Shown here: positions 31,396-42,733 of the stretch, in pieces | How the letters are laid out: each line of letters begins with the position of its first letter | Position numbering within the stretch: position 1 is the stretch's first letter | NCBI RefSeq assembly: GCF_040954835.1 | Contig: NC_090706.1 | Span: 26,545,148-26,609,147 of the forward strand | Direction: 5' to 3' | Source of the DNA: Lepisosteus oculatus | Taxonomy: Eukaryota > Chordata > Actinopteri > Semionotiformes > Lepisosteidae | Length of the DNA: 64,000 nucleotides | Translations under genes and position numbers: made by a program | The notes under the pieces: model-generated | Databases searched by the model: none | What the model saw: only the letters and a program-made list of their open reading frames with translations | Told to the model about the DNA's origin: nothing

Positions 31396-34300
31396 CTATA
31401 CGAGAAAGGACCATGAAAAATTGAAATCTGTTTGAATACATGGCATTCGAATCACAATATGCCATTCAGGCATACAGAACATTTTTTGCAGTGCACTGTT
31501 CTAAGAAGTATGTACTTAAGCTGCCCCCTGTTTTCGTAGACTATTCTGATCATTTTAAAACAGCAAATTTCTCAATAGCTTGATTTGACATTCAGCACAC
31601 ATTTAATAAAGTCTAAAACCCGGCATCACTCAACCAGTAACAGCTTTAGTGGTGGTAAGTATCATTACAGCTTCTAGCCTGTTCTTTAACAAGCAAGACT
31701 TGTTGAGTGTCCCTTAAATACATGTAGTAACAGATAAAAACCAAATATTTTGTCATCTGACAAACATTCAAAAAGATAAAGGTTGACAAATACAAATTAA
31801 GAGCTTTAAACAACATGGAAACTGTTTTCAAAGATACTGTACATGGGTGAGGATTTATTAAACCGTCTGTTGACATATTGCAGAAGAATGGCATAATGTT
31901 AGGCATTAACTTCATGTTGTACAGAAACATGTTTTTTTGCCAAACAAAGGGGAATTAATTACAGCTCATTAGGCTTCAGTTTTTATATGCAATGTTCTTT
32001 ATAAGACTTAAGAAGTCTGAGGGCAGTAACCACAGAGCCCTATGTACCAAGTACATTTATAACCAAGTGATTTAAGCAACCATGAATTAAAAAATAGTTA
32101 ATTCCACTCAACAGTTAATTAAGCATCTGCGCAAGTGGTGCATATACAACTCATGGCATATACAATTTTCAGTAATCACTGACATTTACAAACTAAACAC
32201 CGCGTGCAGTATTACGCAGATAAATGGATTTCTGAAAGCAGTGTTGGACAAAATGTAATTTTTTCCTTTAATGAACAGAAAATAGTGCCGGGCCCAGAAT
32301 CAATTTTCATGTACTTGAATAATTCACTTCTTTCAAAGTCTCTGGCAACATACAGTATAGACAACCAGAAAATCAGGTCAACCTAGAGTGCAGTGAATGA
32401 GCTACATCTCTTAGCAACTCTTACTATAGAAGGGCACAAACGGATGTGCTGTACGCACATAGTGCTGTACGCACATAGTGCTGTACGCACATAGTGCTGT
32501 ACGCACATAGTGCTGTACGCACATAGTGCTGTACGCACATAGTGATTGTTCTCCTTACAGTCATTAAAACCATGAGCTCCATCCACCTTAGACAATTATT
32601 TTCTACCCTATAAAGACATAATGCTTGAATCTGCAATCATTCTTTTTCAACTGTTCTTCTCCAACTATTTTATTATATTTTATTATATTGACATCCAAAG
32701 AAGGCTCCACAGCTGAAACGTTGTGTTTCTTTTCTTCTCTTTTCACCATGGAATAAACCATTATTTTGCAGCCTACGCATGCTGATGCAGCTACCTACTT
32801 AACTATTTTATTATATTTCCACCTAACCTGCAATGTTCTTCTGTTTAGTTCTAAGAATAAACAGATGTCCAAAGAGAACTGCAGAAGACCTTGCTACATA
32901 TTTCTAACAAAAAATAAATGTAATAAACAATAACTTTTATATTGCTGTTTTAAATCAGACTGGATTTACTGAATATGTGCATAACACCTAGAACACTGCT
33001 TCAATTTAAAATCACCTAAGTCTACATATGATAAATGTTTTTTTTTTAATATCATGCTAAATAAAATGTACTATGAATGCTACAAATCAACTCAAAAGAC
33101 AAGGTTCAACAGTGTGGCCAGCAGTACAGAAATCATTGCCTTAGCTCACCAGCAGGGGAGACATGGGGACAACTACTCATCTTCAGCAGTTTCAGCGTGT
33201 CGCTGTTATTCGCCACCAACACCTTCAAAGAAGGGTCATCCACAGGTGTGTCGTCAATTTTTATCGAAGACAGGGACTTTGAGTTCACAAACACCACCGT
33301 GAGGGCAGACACAAAGTGAGACTGTAGGGACACAAGAGATTAACAAATTTGCTTCTAATCATGGTTAACATTTAAAAAAATCAATTATTTTTTAACTTAC
33401 ATATGTGTTCCATGATTCTATAACCACTCAAACTGTCTAAAATTTCTCTTTGTATTCATTCTGTACTTAATCTATTACTTTGTAAAGAAATAAAACATCA
33501 TATTTAAACTGCACAATACAAAAGTATATGCATGAGAGGTCAAAGGTGTATTTTCATGTTAGTGCTTAATGTTATAGAAATTAGGGAGTCTGTGCATTAA
33601 ATGACAAGATAACAGCCATTCGAAATGCTGACAACATGCTTCATACAGAGTACTGACAAAAACAGTTAGCTTATTAATGCATTTTTGAGTATAGCTGTGC
33701 AATACTGGTAACAGCCAACGCATACCTGTGATACGTTCATGAAGCTCGGCCTTGCTGTAGAGATGAGCCCCAGAGTCTTGATAGTGCAGTTCACCAGTTG
33801 TGAGAGAATGTCACAGGCTGCCTCTGCAGACTCAGTACAGCTGTCAACCTTAAGCAAAATAAGTAAGTGGATTGTGGTACTGCAACGCTAACTTTAAAAG
33901 CAGCTTCACTTCACACAAATCACCAGTATTTTCAGTTTTACATCCACCCAGTTTAGAATCACCAGTGTTGAATAAGCACAGCATTACAGTGAAACCCTGA
34001 ACCACATTGGAAAAGACAGACATGACCTTCAGATTTCCCTTTGTTTGGACACTTTCTCACTCACTGTGCCCATTCTCACATACCCTTTTTTTGTTCTCCC
34101 CTGTTTCATATCCCAGCATCCTGTATCTCTCTCCCTCATACCTAAATGAAGGCTCAACAGCCAAAAAGTTGTTTTCCTTCCTACTTTGCAGCATGTTTTA
34201 ATGATGTCACTGCCAATTCACAGGCACCCATGAATCCCAGTTGCTGTTGTATCAAAAACTGAACAGCCAAGTCGAATCATACTCGTCCAGTTCTGTACTG

Positions 34301-35215
34301 TCACTTGGGAAATCCCAGTCACAATCAGTTTGAAACAATCTAGGCTCAAATCTGCAATGCTGGCAACACATGACCCACGACCAATATTCTACATCAATGC
34401 ATTTATGGGATGAACCGATGAGCAGCCCCTTGATTTTTAAAGATATATTATTTTTTATTAAAGTTAACATATAACATTCAGATACTACACTATTCATTCA
34501 CATATCAATTGCCTGTCTTTCTAAAAACAAAACACACCAATAAGTCAATGATTTGCACTGATGAGCATCTTAGTTTAGAAAAGAAAGATGGCGCAGTTTT
34601 GAAAAAGAAGGCCTAATTGTGAAACAAGAAAAAAACAGATGTTGCGAGTTAAAATATTTCAAACACATGTTCCCAAAATAAAGCCTCCAATTCAAATCCC
34701 ATGCTGTGCTTGGGGATGATGAGTCATTGCAACCTCCTCTACAGATTAGCCGGTTAGGTTGTCAGACGGATTAGAAAGTGCTGGGAGTAACGATGTGCAA
34801 AGCTGGATGAGGGGGTGGGGGTCAGGAGATCCTTTACCTTGAAGCTAACGTACTGCAGATGTTGAGCATGCTTCTTTATAATCTGCTGGATGAGGTCAGG
34901 GTGAGTAGATTTCAGATATGACGTGGCAGGCTGGTTGAGCTCGAACTCAAACCTCCTCCACAGGTCGGGGATGTGAAAGACTTCGTTCCACCTCCTGCAG
35001 ACGGAGGAGGCCCGCGCCCGGTCCACAAGGGACAAGTGCTGGAAGACTTGTAGCACCACATGGTGAGGCAGGTTCCCCCAGTCCTGCACGGTGTCCTGTC
35101 TCCAGGACGCCCCGAGACGGAAGCCTGATGATCTGCCCTTGTGCTTTTTGCTTCCTTCTTCGGCAGATGAAGGGGCTTGACTCTCCGGGTTGATATTTAT
35201 TCTTCCTCGTTTCAT
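30752..35215 (-). CDS. fbxl21: FBXL21, F-box/LRR circadian ubiquitin-ligase subunit; join of four coding exons
   Basis: Exons in transcript order are 35215-34838, 33848-33726, 33321-33150 and 31395-30752, all GT-AG, giving 438 residues and TAA. The F-box is at residues 45-92 ([20 protein letters not shown] and on through [14 protein letters not shown]), followed by leucine-rich repeats. FBXL21 is the substrate receptor of an SCF ligase. In mammals it ubiquitinates cryptochromes and opposes its paralogue FBXL3. C368 and I374 correspond to FBXL3 C358 and I364, the residues hit in the mouse Afterhours and Overtime mutants. The C-terminal Trp that FBXL3 inserts into the CRY flavin pocket is kept (ends MMPTW). 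The N-terminal half reads like FBXL21, while much of the C-terminal half is equally close to FBXL3. The LECT2 neighbour supports FBXL21. No frameshift or stop interrupts it, unlike the human FBXL21P locus. Confidence 0.93.
32447..32542. repeat. 16-bp minisatellite, six perfect units
   Basis: The unit TGCTGTACGCACATAG is repeated six times without change in FBXL21 intron 3. Each unit contains a short inverted repeat (GTGC with GCAC around TGTAC). Perfect identity of all units indicates recent expansion. Confidence 0.95.
32695..32801 (+). repeat. Dispersed AATAAACC/GCATGCTGACGCAG repeat, near full copy
   Basis: Runs from AAAGAAGGCTCCACAGCTGA through CATGGAATAAACC to GCATGCTGATGCAGCTACC. It aligns along its length with 46795-46907. 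The start (GGCT, CCAC, AGCT, GAAACG) has the form of a short stem-loop followed by GAAA. It lies antisense in FBXL21 intron 3. Confidence 0.75.
33150..33321 (-). CDS. fbxl21: FBXL21 third coding exon
   Basis: 57 codons plus one base, from CCCTACAG to G|GTGAGC. It encodes [40 protein letters not shown] and [11 protein letters not shown], which are nearly invariant in the FBXL3/FBXL21 family. Confidence 0.94.
33537..33549 (+). promoter_or_regulatory. DR1-type nuclear-receptor motif
   Basis: AGGTCA-A-AGGTGT is a direct repeat with one-base spacing, the HNF4/PPAR-RXR form, lying in FBXL21 intron 2. Such motifs are common and nothing else supports function. Confidence 0.2.
33726..33848 (-). CDS. 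fbxl21: FBXL21 second coding exon
   Basis: 41 codons, phase 0 on both sides, from the CTTAAG acceptor to the CACAG|GTATG donor. It encodes [15 protein letters not shown] and [17 protein letters not shown], the first leucine-rich repeats. Confidence 0.93.
34146..34200 (+). repeat. Diverged partial copy of the same dispersed repeat
   Basis: AAATGAAGGCTCAACAGCC followed by a pyrimidine run and GCAGCATG aligns with the first 50-60 bases of the 32.7 and 46.8 kb copies. It retains ATGA directly before the stem, unlike the other copies. Confidence 0.5.
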
Positions 35216-35216
35216 T
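34838..35216 (-). CDS. fbxl21: FBXL21 first coding exon (F-box)
   Basis: The start codon at 35215-35213 lies one base inside the exon, after a TTTGTGTGCAG acceptor, so at least one untranslated 5' exon must exist upstream. The exon encodes residues 1-126, including a basic N-terminus ([10 protein letters not shown]) and the whole F-box, and ends in phase 0 at AAG|GTAAAG. Confidence 0.92.
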
Positions 35217-35651
35217 CTGCACACAAACAGAAAGGAAGGGAAACAGAACCAGACTGCATCAAAACAAGCATTTCCACAAACATCCTCATACACTTCTAAA
35301 TAAGTCTGTTTCTAAACACGATCAACTGTTGCAGAATTCTTATTACTCCCCCATCCCCACCAACCTGCTTCGTCTTAGATGTAAAAAAGACCTCTTTCAT
35401 TGTAGGCTCAAGTGAAACATAGTACGAAATTTCAGGCTGTGGTAAAACACATATCCAAAGGTTGCGCAAGAATTTTTTTTTACAAAATTAAAGAAACCCT
35501 ACACATGAATAGCCTCTTTGCTTCAAGGGCAGTTTTTTTAAACAGCTTGTGGAGAAGTTAAGCCACAATCACCAGTTGTTAATTATCCTGAGCACAAGGA
35601 TCAGACCAGTGATGACCTCAATGGAGTCCAATGTGCTAAGACTCCATAAGA

Positions 35652-35662
35652 TACTTACCTGT
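35652..35662 (-). other. fbxl21: Candidate splice donor of a FBXL21 5' untranslated exon
   Basis: On the minus strand ACAG|GTAAGTAT is a perfect donor; the last exon base would be 35659. It is 442 bp upstream of the acceptor at 35216 and so could end a short untranslated exon. Its start is unknown, and a second candidate donor lies at 42730. Confidence 0.3.
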
Positions 35663-35888
35663 TCTCTCATTCGTCACTCTCTGTGAACTGTGGCTACGCA
35701 TGAGCTGGCCTGCCCCTCACACAGTGCCAAGACCTTAATGATTACAACATCAAGGTCCAGCAATCTGTGCATGTGTTCTTTTTTTTGCATTTTGTTATTA
35801 CTTGCTAAACATGTGACAAATAAGAAGGTAGGGATCCGATACATATCACCCCCCAAAAAAATTAAAAAAAACTTATTTTAGTCAAAAT

Positions 35889-36148
35889 CTCTTTGGCTAA
35901 GGATCTGCACCTGTGGCGGGAAGGTTATCTGTTCGTATCCAGCGGCCGGCAGAGGAATCCTACTCTATTGGGTCCCTGAGCAAAGCCATTAACCCCAACT
36001 ATTCCAGGGGTGCCATATAAATGGCTGACCCTGCACTCTGACCCCAAGCTTCTCTCCCTGTCTGTGTGAAAGCAAGTTGGGGTTTTGTGAAAAAGACAAA
36101 TTCCTAATACAAGAAATTGTATATAGCTAATAAAGTGGTCTTATCTAA
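35889..36148 (+). mobile_element. tRNA-derived SINE, copy with a short 5' truncation
   Basis: Contains TTGGCTAAGGATC (A-box side), GTTCGTATCC (B box), and the body and tail ending TAGCTAATAAAGTGG. It aligns end to end with the minus-strand copy at 22862-23162 apart from the missing first 25 or so bases. It lies just upstream of the FBXL21 candidate 5' exon. Confidence 0.75.
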
Positions 36149-38699
36149 ATATTAAACATTAATATATGCTTCACAAGGATGCAAAAATGTGTTAGCCAAA
36201 TCCAATCACATGAAAAAACACAGCACAATTCCTTTATATTATTAAAAACGACACTTAGCACTTAGACACTGAAGCTTAGGAGGAAACTAAACACTGAACA
36301 GCAGCACAATCCAGCCAGCAGACACTAAGGGAATTAACTACATCAGTCTAGAAACACCATGTGTCTATTAAAACTCCACACAAGCTGGTCAACCTCAGTA
36401 GAACCCAAGCCCTGTTTTGATAAAGATCCTGTGCACTGCAAATAATAAAAATGGGGCAGCTCATCTATGCTGGTGAAGTTATCACAAGCTTTATCTGCAG
36501 TGCATGCCATTTGTTAGAAATAGTTACAGTACATTCCATCCAGCACTGGGAAGATTTATGTGAAAAGTCTCCTTTGTTTTTATCCTGCAAATAAAGCTGA
36601 AAATCTGATCTTTATACACATGCATGAACTTTGAGGACCTCACATATTCAATATGTCTCAAAGATGCTCCATTATATAGTCTGTTTTGTGCATCTGTAAA
36701 GTAAATAAAATAAAATACTGCCTAAAAATAGGTGAATTGAGGAAGAGTACCATAAAACTGACCTCCAAGTCTCCAAGAAAACATCAATTGTGAAGTGTTT
36801 GTTCATATTCAATTTTTGCCATATGCAGAAATTAAGTATTTTAAGAAGAAAAAAACAAGCGTTACCTACATCTTTTTGTGCCTTTTCTAAAATCTTTTGC
36901 AACTTCTGCACTTTTTTAATATTCTTTCATATTTAATTATTTTAAAAATTGCATATTTATGTCCCAACATACTTTCTTTAAAATGGTTTGAGTGAGACAG
37001 CAAAAATTATGTACAGTATGTGAACCAGACCCATCTTTTATTGCCTGTGCAGCAAGAAATGTCCCCAAAGTCTTAATCTCCTGGTCTATCGAGGTAGACC
37101 AATCTACATATTTTAAAACTAACTTTGAAATTAAAACCACTAATAACTGGGGCCCACAACATTATAACGCACACAGGCAAAATACAACCGAACAAAAATA
37201 TAAAGATTAAAGTATCATTTTTAGGTGTTCTTAAGATCTCTGCTGTAGACATGTTGATTCTTATTTTAAACCGGTTATAGCAAAATTCCAAACAGTGGTG
37301 TTAAAGGGAATTGCTTAGAACAATTGTGCAGAAAAACAAGAAGAAAAACACACACACTGTAGCTGCTCGCACTGTATTTTTTCAAAGCAGTTCCTGACTG
37401 CATGCATTAATTGCATTAATGAACTCCTTTGAACCCATTAAGAAAAATAACATTACTAAAAGCAGTAAATCATTAAAAGAGTATTTTAATTGTCTTTTTA
37501 AAAATGTGTCCTACAATTCCTGCGATTAAGCTGATGGACTATAACTGGATAACGAGCTTGGTCAAGGCAGACCCTGGAAAGCCAGGACGTCCATTAATGT
37601 AATTCACCTTGCTAATTAGTAAAATTGGAAAAATTGGTCTAACCTACTGTATCATGTATTACAGGTGTTTACGGAACAATCCAATGCAATACTTTAATAC
37701 TGCCATCACTTTACTTACACTGATGCTGATGATTATCAATTAAATAATAAAAATGCTGATTGGAGAATATCTTTACAATGGTATGGCCAAGATTGAGTAG
37801 TTAATGAGCCAAACGAATCCTGGAGGATTGTGGCCATCTGGACCACATTAACCCTCCCCTCTGTTTTGTTCCTGCCATCAGATATCAATGTCCCTAAAGG
37901 ACAAGTGAGTATGTAAAGAATTACCTAAAGAATGGTTCTGATTTAAATCTCAAACTGGGATGGGCTGAGGTAGCAGCTGCCATGGGCATTCACTGATCTC
38001 CTTGCACATTTTCTTCCTACAGTGGCTCAACAGACAACAGGAGTCAAAACTGTGTATATACAGTACATATTCATGTGCGTATATTCTTAGTTCTCAAAAA
38101 ACCTTCTTCCTCCACAATATATTGAAACTAAGCCATTAAAATTTAAACCCTGTCATATACTGTATCTTGTTATACCATGTTCCTTTTAAACAAAATTGTA
38201 ATTTACACATCAGTGAAACTACAAGTTAGTATATCTTAAAAATAAAAATGATAATATAGTATTGAATACTTTATTCAAATGAATCTTCTGTATTTCACTT
38301 AAAATAAAAAACTTTACTGTACCATCTTCCACTACAGTGATAGGAGACTATACATAAAAAATCAAAAGACAAAGTTAGTTCTTAAATTATATTATAGTTT
38401 TATGGGATTACATTTTTATCTCTTGTAAATATAATTTCTGAAATCTAATGAGAATACTTTTTGGACAGACATCATTATCTTCTTTTCTCAGCCTAAAGAG
38501 GCCTGTTAAACACTATGGCATTTATTAGTTAGTAAGTCATGGGCTGATATAAGAGTCAAGACCGAAGATTTCTGCTAGAAAGTGGGTACCTGTAATGTGT
38601 GCAAATAACTAATTTCCTTCATTTAGTTATTCAGTTATGGAGTGAGATGCCTGCCAAAGAAGGAGGCGTTATGAATCAGCTTCCCAGATTCAACATTCA

Positions 38700-38790
38700 A
38701 CATTCAAATATGATGTTGGATGAAGCATTTCAATTAATTAAATATTATCAGTTCACTTAAACATTCAAATATGAAGCTGGATGAAGCATT
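38700..38790 (+). repeat. Two-unit tandem duplication
   Basis: A 30-base segment starting ACATTCAAATATGA and ending GGATGAAGCATT occurs at 38700-38729 and 38761-38790 with two differences, giving a period of 61 bp. Confidence 0.75.
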
Positions 38791-39515
38791 GCAGGTTCAG
38801 TAACTCTGATTCATAATTGCAATGTGCATCCGATTATGTTTGACCATGATCTCACTCTATCTAAATTTAGTCTTTCTGCCACTTTAGTGCAAACAAATGT
38901 CTTTTTCCCCTCTAATAACATTTCACATAAGTATATGAATTTTAAATTCAAGCAGCATGCCTACAGGAACTTGCACCACAATCTGCATCATCCTAATTTT
39001 AGTTTACTCTTATCTCTGAAGACATTTTGTGATATTTAAGGAATGTTGAGACATCCAATGTTACCCTGGAAGTTACAGTTAAAAAGACAAATTGATCATT
39101 TCCAGATTCCAACAAGAAACATCAGCATAACTTGTGACTTGACTGTATCTCTTTAAAACTCCTGTAAGTTTAATATCCACAGTAAATCCACAGATCTGGC
39201 ATGAAAAGAAACAAAATAAGCACAATCACTTCTTGTTATATCAAGAAGTAAGGAAAGAAGAATTTTTCACATTAGTGCTTTCTAAAGCAGGGCTTATCAT
39301 ACCAAATCCTCAGTACCAGGACTGCAGAATCCTTACCACCGTTCCCACACACTCCCCACTCCCAAAGAAAGAGAAGGCATAAAATGAAGGGTTATCAGAC
39401 CCTGGCTGGTATGTGCCTGCACCTTTATACACAGATTTTTACATTTTTGAGAGGGAAGCACTGGCAACAAAAGAACAAAGGTCAACTAAATGCTGAAAAA
39501 TATCAGTGTTCTTCA

Positions 39516-39592
39516 GGTGTGGCTCAACAGACAAAATGTTGTTTCTCCTTTATATTTTCAGCATTTAATTAACCTTTACATGTTTCTTCACA
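39516..39592 (+). repeat. Diverged copy of the dispersed AATAAACC repeat
   Basis: GTGTGGCTCAACAGACAAAA, then TTTTCAGCATTTAATTAACC and TTTACATGTTTCTT, follow the same order as the better copies at 32.7 and 46.8 kb. Confidence 0.45.
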
Positions 39593-41570
39593 TTTATACA
39601 TGTGTTATAGATACTCATATATCTGTATACAGTAAATGTGTCCTCCACATGGATATTGGTCATCATTACCTCATTTTCCAGGAAGAAGGAGATTGTGCAC
39701 CAAAGATTTGGAAGATCAGCTCCACTCAAACCCCCAGGGGCTTCAATTTTTCGTCCCATTGTAGTTCAATTAATTGGATGAATAACTGTATCATTTAGTA
39801 CTTCTTCACCCAAAGTGCTATGGGAGTATGTTGCCAAACTAAGCCATGTGATCAAACCCAGTACTTCGGCTTCCTTCAAGAAATCTGTAGTCTGTATCAG
39901 ATCCTTGGATCAATTAACTACTAACTACCAAACAGGCTTTCTTGTGTTCTTAATTGCTTGAGACTTTCACTGGACCTACATTGTTTTTAAATGCTTTCAG
40001 TGTTTTAAGAGCTGTAAACTCTATATTAAAAAAATGACCTGTGAAATTGTCAGTGGTGAATGTCACACGAGTCTAAAAATACTGAAATGGTGTGCTTAAA
40101 ATATTATCACTTCATTAAACATTATAAAACATTAAGGGGGTGCTCAACTGAAATTAGCTCTAGCGGAGACTGGGGTCCTAGGCACCAGGAACTATTGTAT
40201 TTAAAGTCGGGTAATATGTTCATAAACACGTAATGAAAAAATATTTAAAGATGCATTGATATTTCTTTCTGAAGGCATGGTTTTCTCAAAGCAAGCCACG
40301 TCAGGAATTGTGCTCCAAATAGTTTGGTCTTTTCCATTTGATAAGTATCTTTTGGGTAACAATTTATTAAAGTTTCAAATCTATGGTATCAATGGTAAAA
40401 CACTAAAAAGGTTCATACATAATAATAATCTAACATCGGATCTTACTGTTGCAACTTGCCTTATTGTGCATTCACTGTGAATGTGTTAGGATTTTCAAAC
40501 ACTGAAAGTGACTTTGAGAGATTAAGAATAATTTTTAAACTGAATACGCCTGTACACACCCTGTACACAACATGAAAATAACAGACTCGTCAGTCTTTCC
40601 ATTAGAATTCTGAGCGCACAAAATGTTTCCTTACAAACCCTTCGCATATACAGAACAGTTAAATTATATTCTACATATAAAATTAGGATTAAAATCCTCA
40701 AACTAAAAATTAACTCACGATTACAAAAGAAAAGCACCTCAAAACAAAGCTTCGAAAAAGTAGCATCTCCTTCACCTTCATCTGCAACCCAATACAACTT
40801 GATGGGGTCCAATCAGAAAAACAAGTGTTAATGCACTATGAAGGTGCGCAATTGCATTTCCAGCGAAGTCCCTCAGATATACAGTACGAACACCTTTTCA
40901 CACATGCATTACTGACTCAGCTAAGTGTGATTCTTCTCGCTTAATTAAATATAAAAAATATATTTTTATATGTAAAACGAACGGTAAAACGTATTATAAA
41001 ATAATCGATATCACGAATTAATCACACCCCTGTGACTCCATACAGCAAACGATACAATGTAAACAAAACAGTAAAACCGAGCTTTACAGTAAAACATATT
41101 TCAAAGGCAAAACGTGGAGAACACATGCTGTATGCAACCTGAAACTCATTTTCACATTTTGTGTTATGCGCTTTATTAGTCTACAATGATCATTCGCAAA
41201 CAAGATGACTTCGTCGCTTTCTTTTCTAATGTGGGTTAACATTCCAAAGGCGAGAAAGTGAAATATTTTATTGCATTTTTTTTTCAGGATCGTTCGAATT
41301 TCATTTATTTTCAACATTAACTTACTCGTTCTTATTGCCTCCTTCCACGACGGTAAAGCGCCTAGTTCTGCCTTAAACTTATTTTTTCATTTTTTTCTGC
41401 GCCATTCCCTTTTCGTTTAGAGAAGCCATTACTGCGGATTATTCTTGAACGCTCCTCCTGAATGTAGGCCAGTGTCCCATAAAAAGCCTCCCTCCTGGCA
41501 ACTTGCCTGTTCAGCAGCTTGATACCCGCAAGCCAACAGCTTGATAACCAGAGCAAACTACCTCACTCTA

Positions 41571-41576
41571 CACGTG
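41571..41576. promoter_or_regulatory. CACGTG E-box
   Basis: A canonical E-box about 330 bp from the CpG-rich patch. CLOCK/BMAL1, USF and MYC-type factors bind this word. Its relevance to the clock-linked FBXL21 gene is only suggestive. Confidence 0.25.
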
Positions 41577-41889
41577 AGAGCGGAGAAACATGGATTCCGC
41601 TTAGCTGTACTAGTCCTTACTGGTTTGCACATAATGAGCTTCAAATCTATACTGTACTTGCATGTATGTGTTTCTCCAAGCATTATGTACTCACAGTCAA
41701 ATTAGTGTTGCAACTGCGATTGGAATTTCGCAAATTCAGCCACTAATAAGAATAAGAATAATATATATATATACAAATACACATTTCTGGGTTTATTAAT
41801 GGGTGATGTTTTACCTCCCATGGGAATATTATTTTCTATTTTATCGTCTAACCAATAATAACAGTGGTAAAAACAGCCTTGTTTGGCAG

Positions 41890-42180
41890 GTGAAACAAAA
41901 CATTAACGCTGCTACGAGAGCCCTGCGCGTCCCGTCTCGCCCTCCTGTTGGAATCGCCGGATCCAACCTGCGTCTCATTTATCATTTTTATCATTTATAT
42001 GGATCTTCCTCCCGCTTAGATCAGAGATGCGAGAGTTTTGGGGGAGGAGGACTAGGAAGGAGAAGCTCCCAGTGCTGCAGCTATAGGACTCAAATCCTTT
42101 AAGGGCGCAGAGCGGCTACAGCTTGTCTAAAGCCACTTCGAGGCCTTTGGATGGAAACTTGGAAAGGTTATGCAAATGAA
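41890..42180. promoter_or_regulatory. CpG-rich patch with an octamer motif, candidate promoter
   Basis: Between 41905 and 42120 CpG is locally frequent (for example CTGCGCGTCCCGTCTCGCCC) in a region otherwise poor in CpG, followed by a perfect octamer ATGCAAAT at 42170-42177. It sits between the divergent FBXL21 and SH3PXD2B genes and is the best-looking promoter sequence between them. Which gene it serves is unknown. Confidence 0.35.
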
Positions 42181-42721
42181 GGGAGTGTGTGTTTGGGGTA
42201 GGGGGTGACGTACTGTTCATTGGCCTCTTTTTTAAATAAACTTACGATAATACAAACTGATTCACAAAAATGTATAATAAACATTAAATTACGATCTTTA
42301 CAAATTTCAAGTTTCTAATTGCCAAGTAATATATAGAGTATATATAACATAAGTGACAAAGCTGAACGGCTACTAACACGATGATCTGCATAATAAAATA
42401 CCTTCTCAGCACATACAGTATGCTGTTTTCGTTTCTGCAGCAATGGTATCAACAATCACGGCTAGTAAAAAGGTGATACAACTTCAACTTCTCAAAATTC
42501 CGGCAAAGTTGTCTATTCTGAAGTAGTAAAATTTACCACCGCGCGTAATACTTCCTTGCAGTCTAATGACCACTAATGCAGTGTTGCGCTTTTCAAGGAT
42601 GTATGTGCATGTTCAGTTCTGTCATTTATGGCAATCATATATTCTATTCAAAAGACCTTTGCCACCAGACTATTATTAACCGTTTACTGCTGCACCTAGC
42701 TTCTGAGAACAAGGAGGTACT

Positions 42722-42733
42722 CCACTCACCTGT
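42722..42733 (-). other. fbxl21: Second candidate donor for a FBXL21 5' untranslated exon
   Basis: Minus strand TTACAG|GTGAGTGG, with the last exon base at 42730, is a near-ideal donor. The exon sequence upstream (minus strand) is GC-richer than its surroundings. If used, the first intron of FBXL21 would be 7.5 kb. Confidence 0.25.

Larger units (their letters stand above)
36149..41570. other. Upstream flank of FBXL21 with no recognised gene
   Basis: AT-rich DNA with short non-homologous open frames. The only structure seen is a tandem duplication (38700-38790) and a worn repeat copy (39516-39592). If FBXL21 starts at the CpG-rich patch near 42 kb, this would be its first intron. Confidence 0.5.

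Noticed and set aside
31500-31530. CTCF-like CTGCCCCCTG word upstream of FBXL21 exon 4
   Set aside because: Three or more mismatches to the 14-base core; not distinguishable from chance.
34947-35222. 91-codon open frame overlapping the FBXL21 F-box exon on the same strand
   Set aside because: Out of frame with the clear FBXL21 reading frame, and runs past the splice sites that the family match requires.
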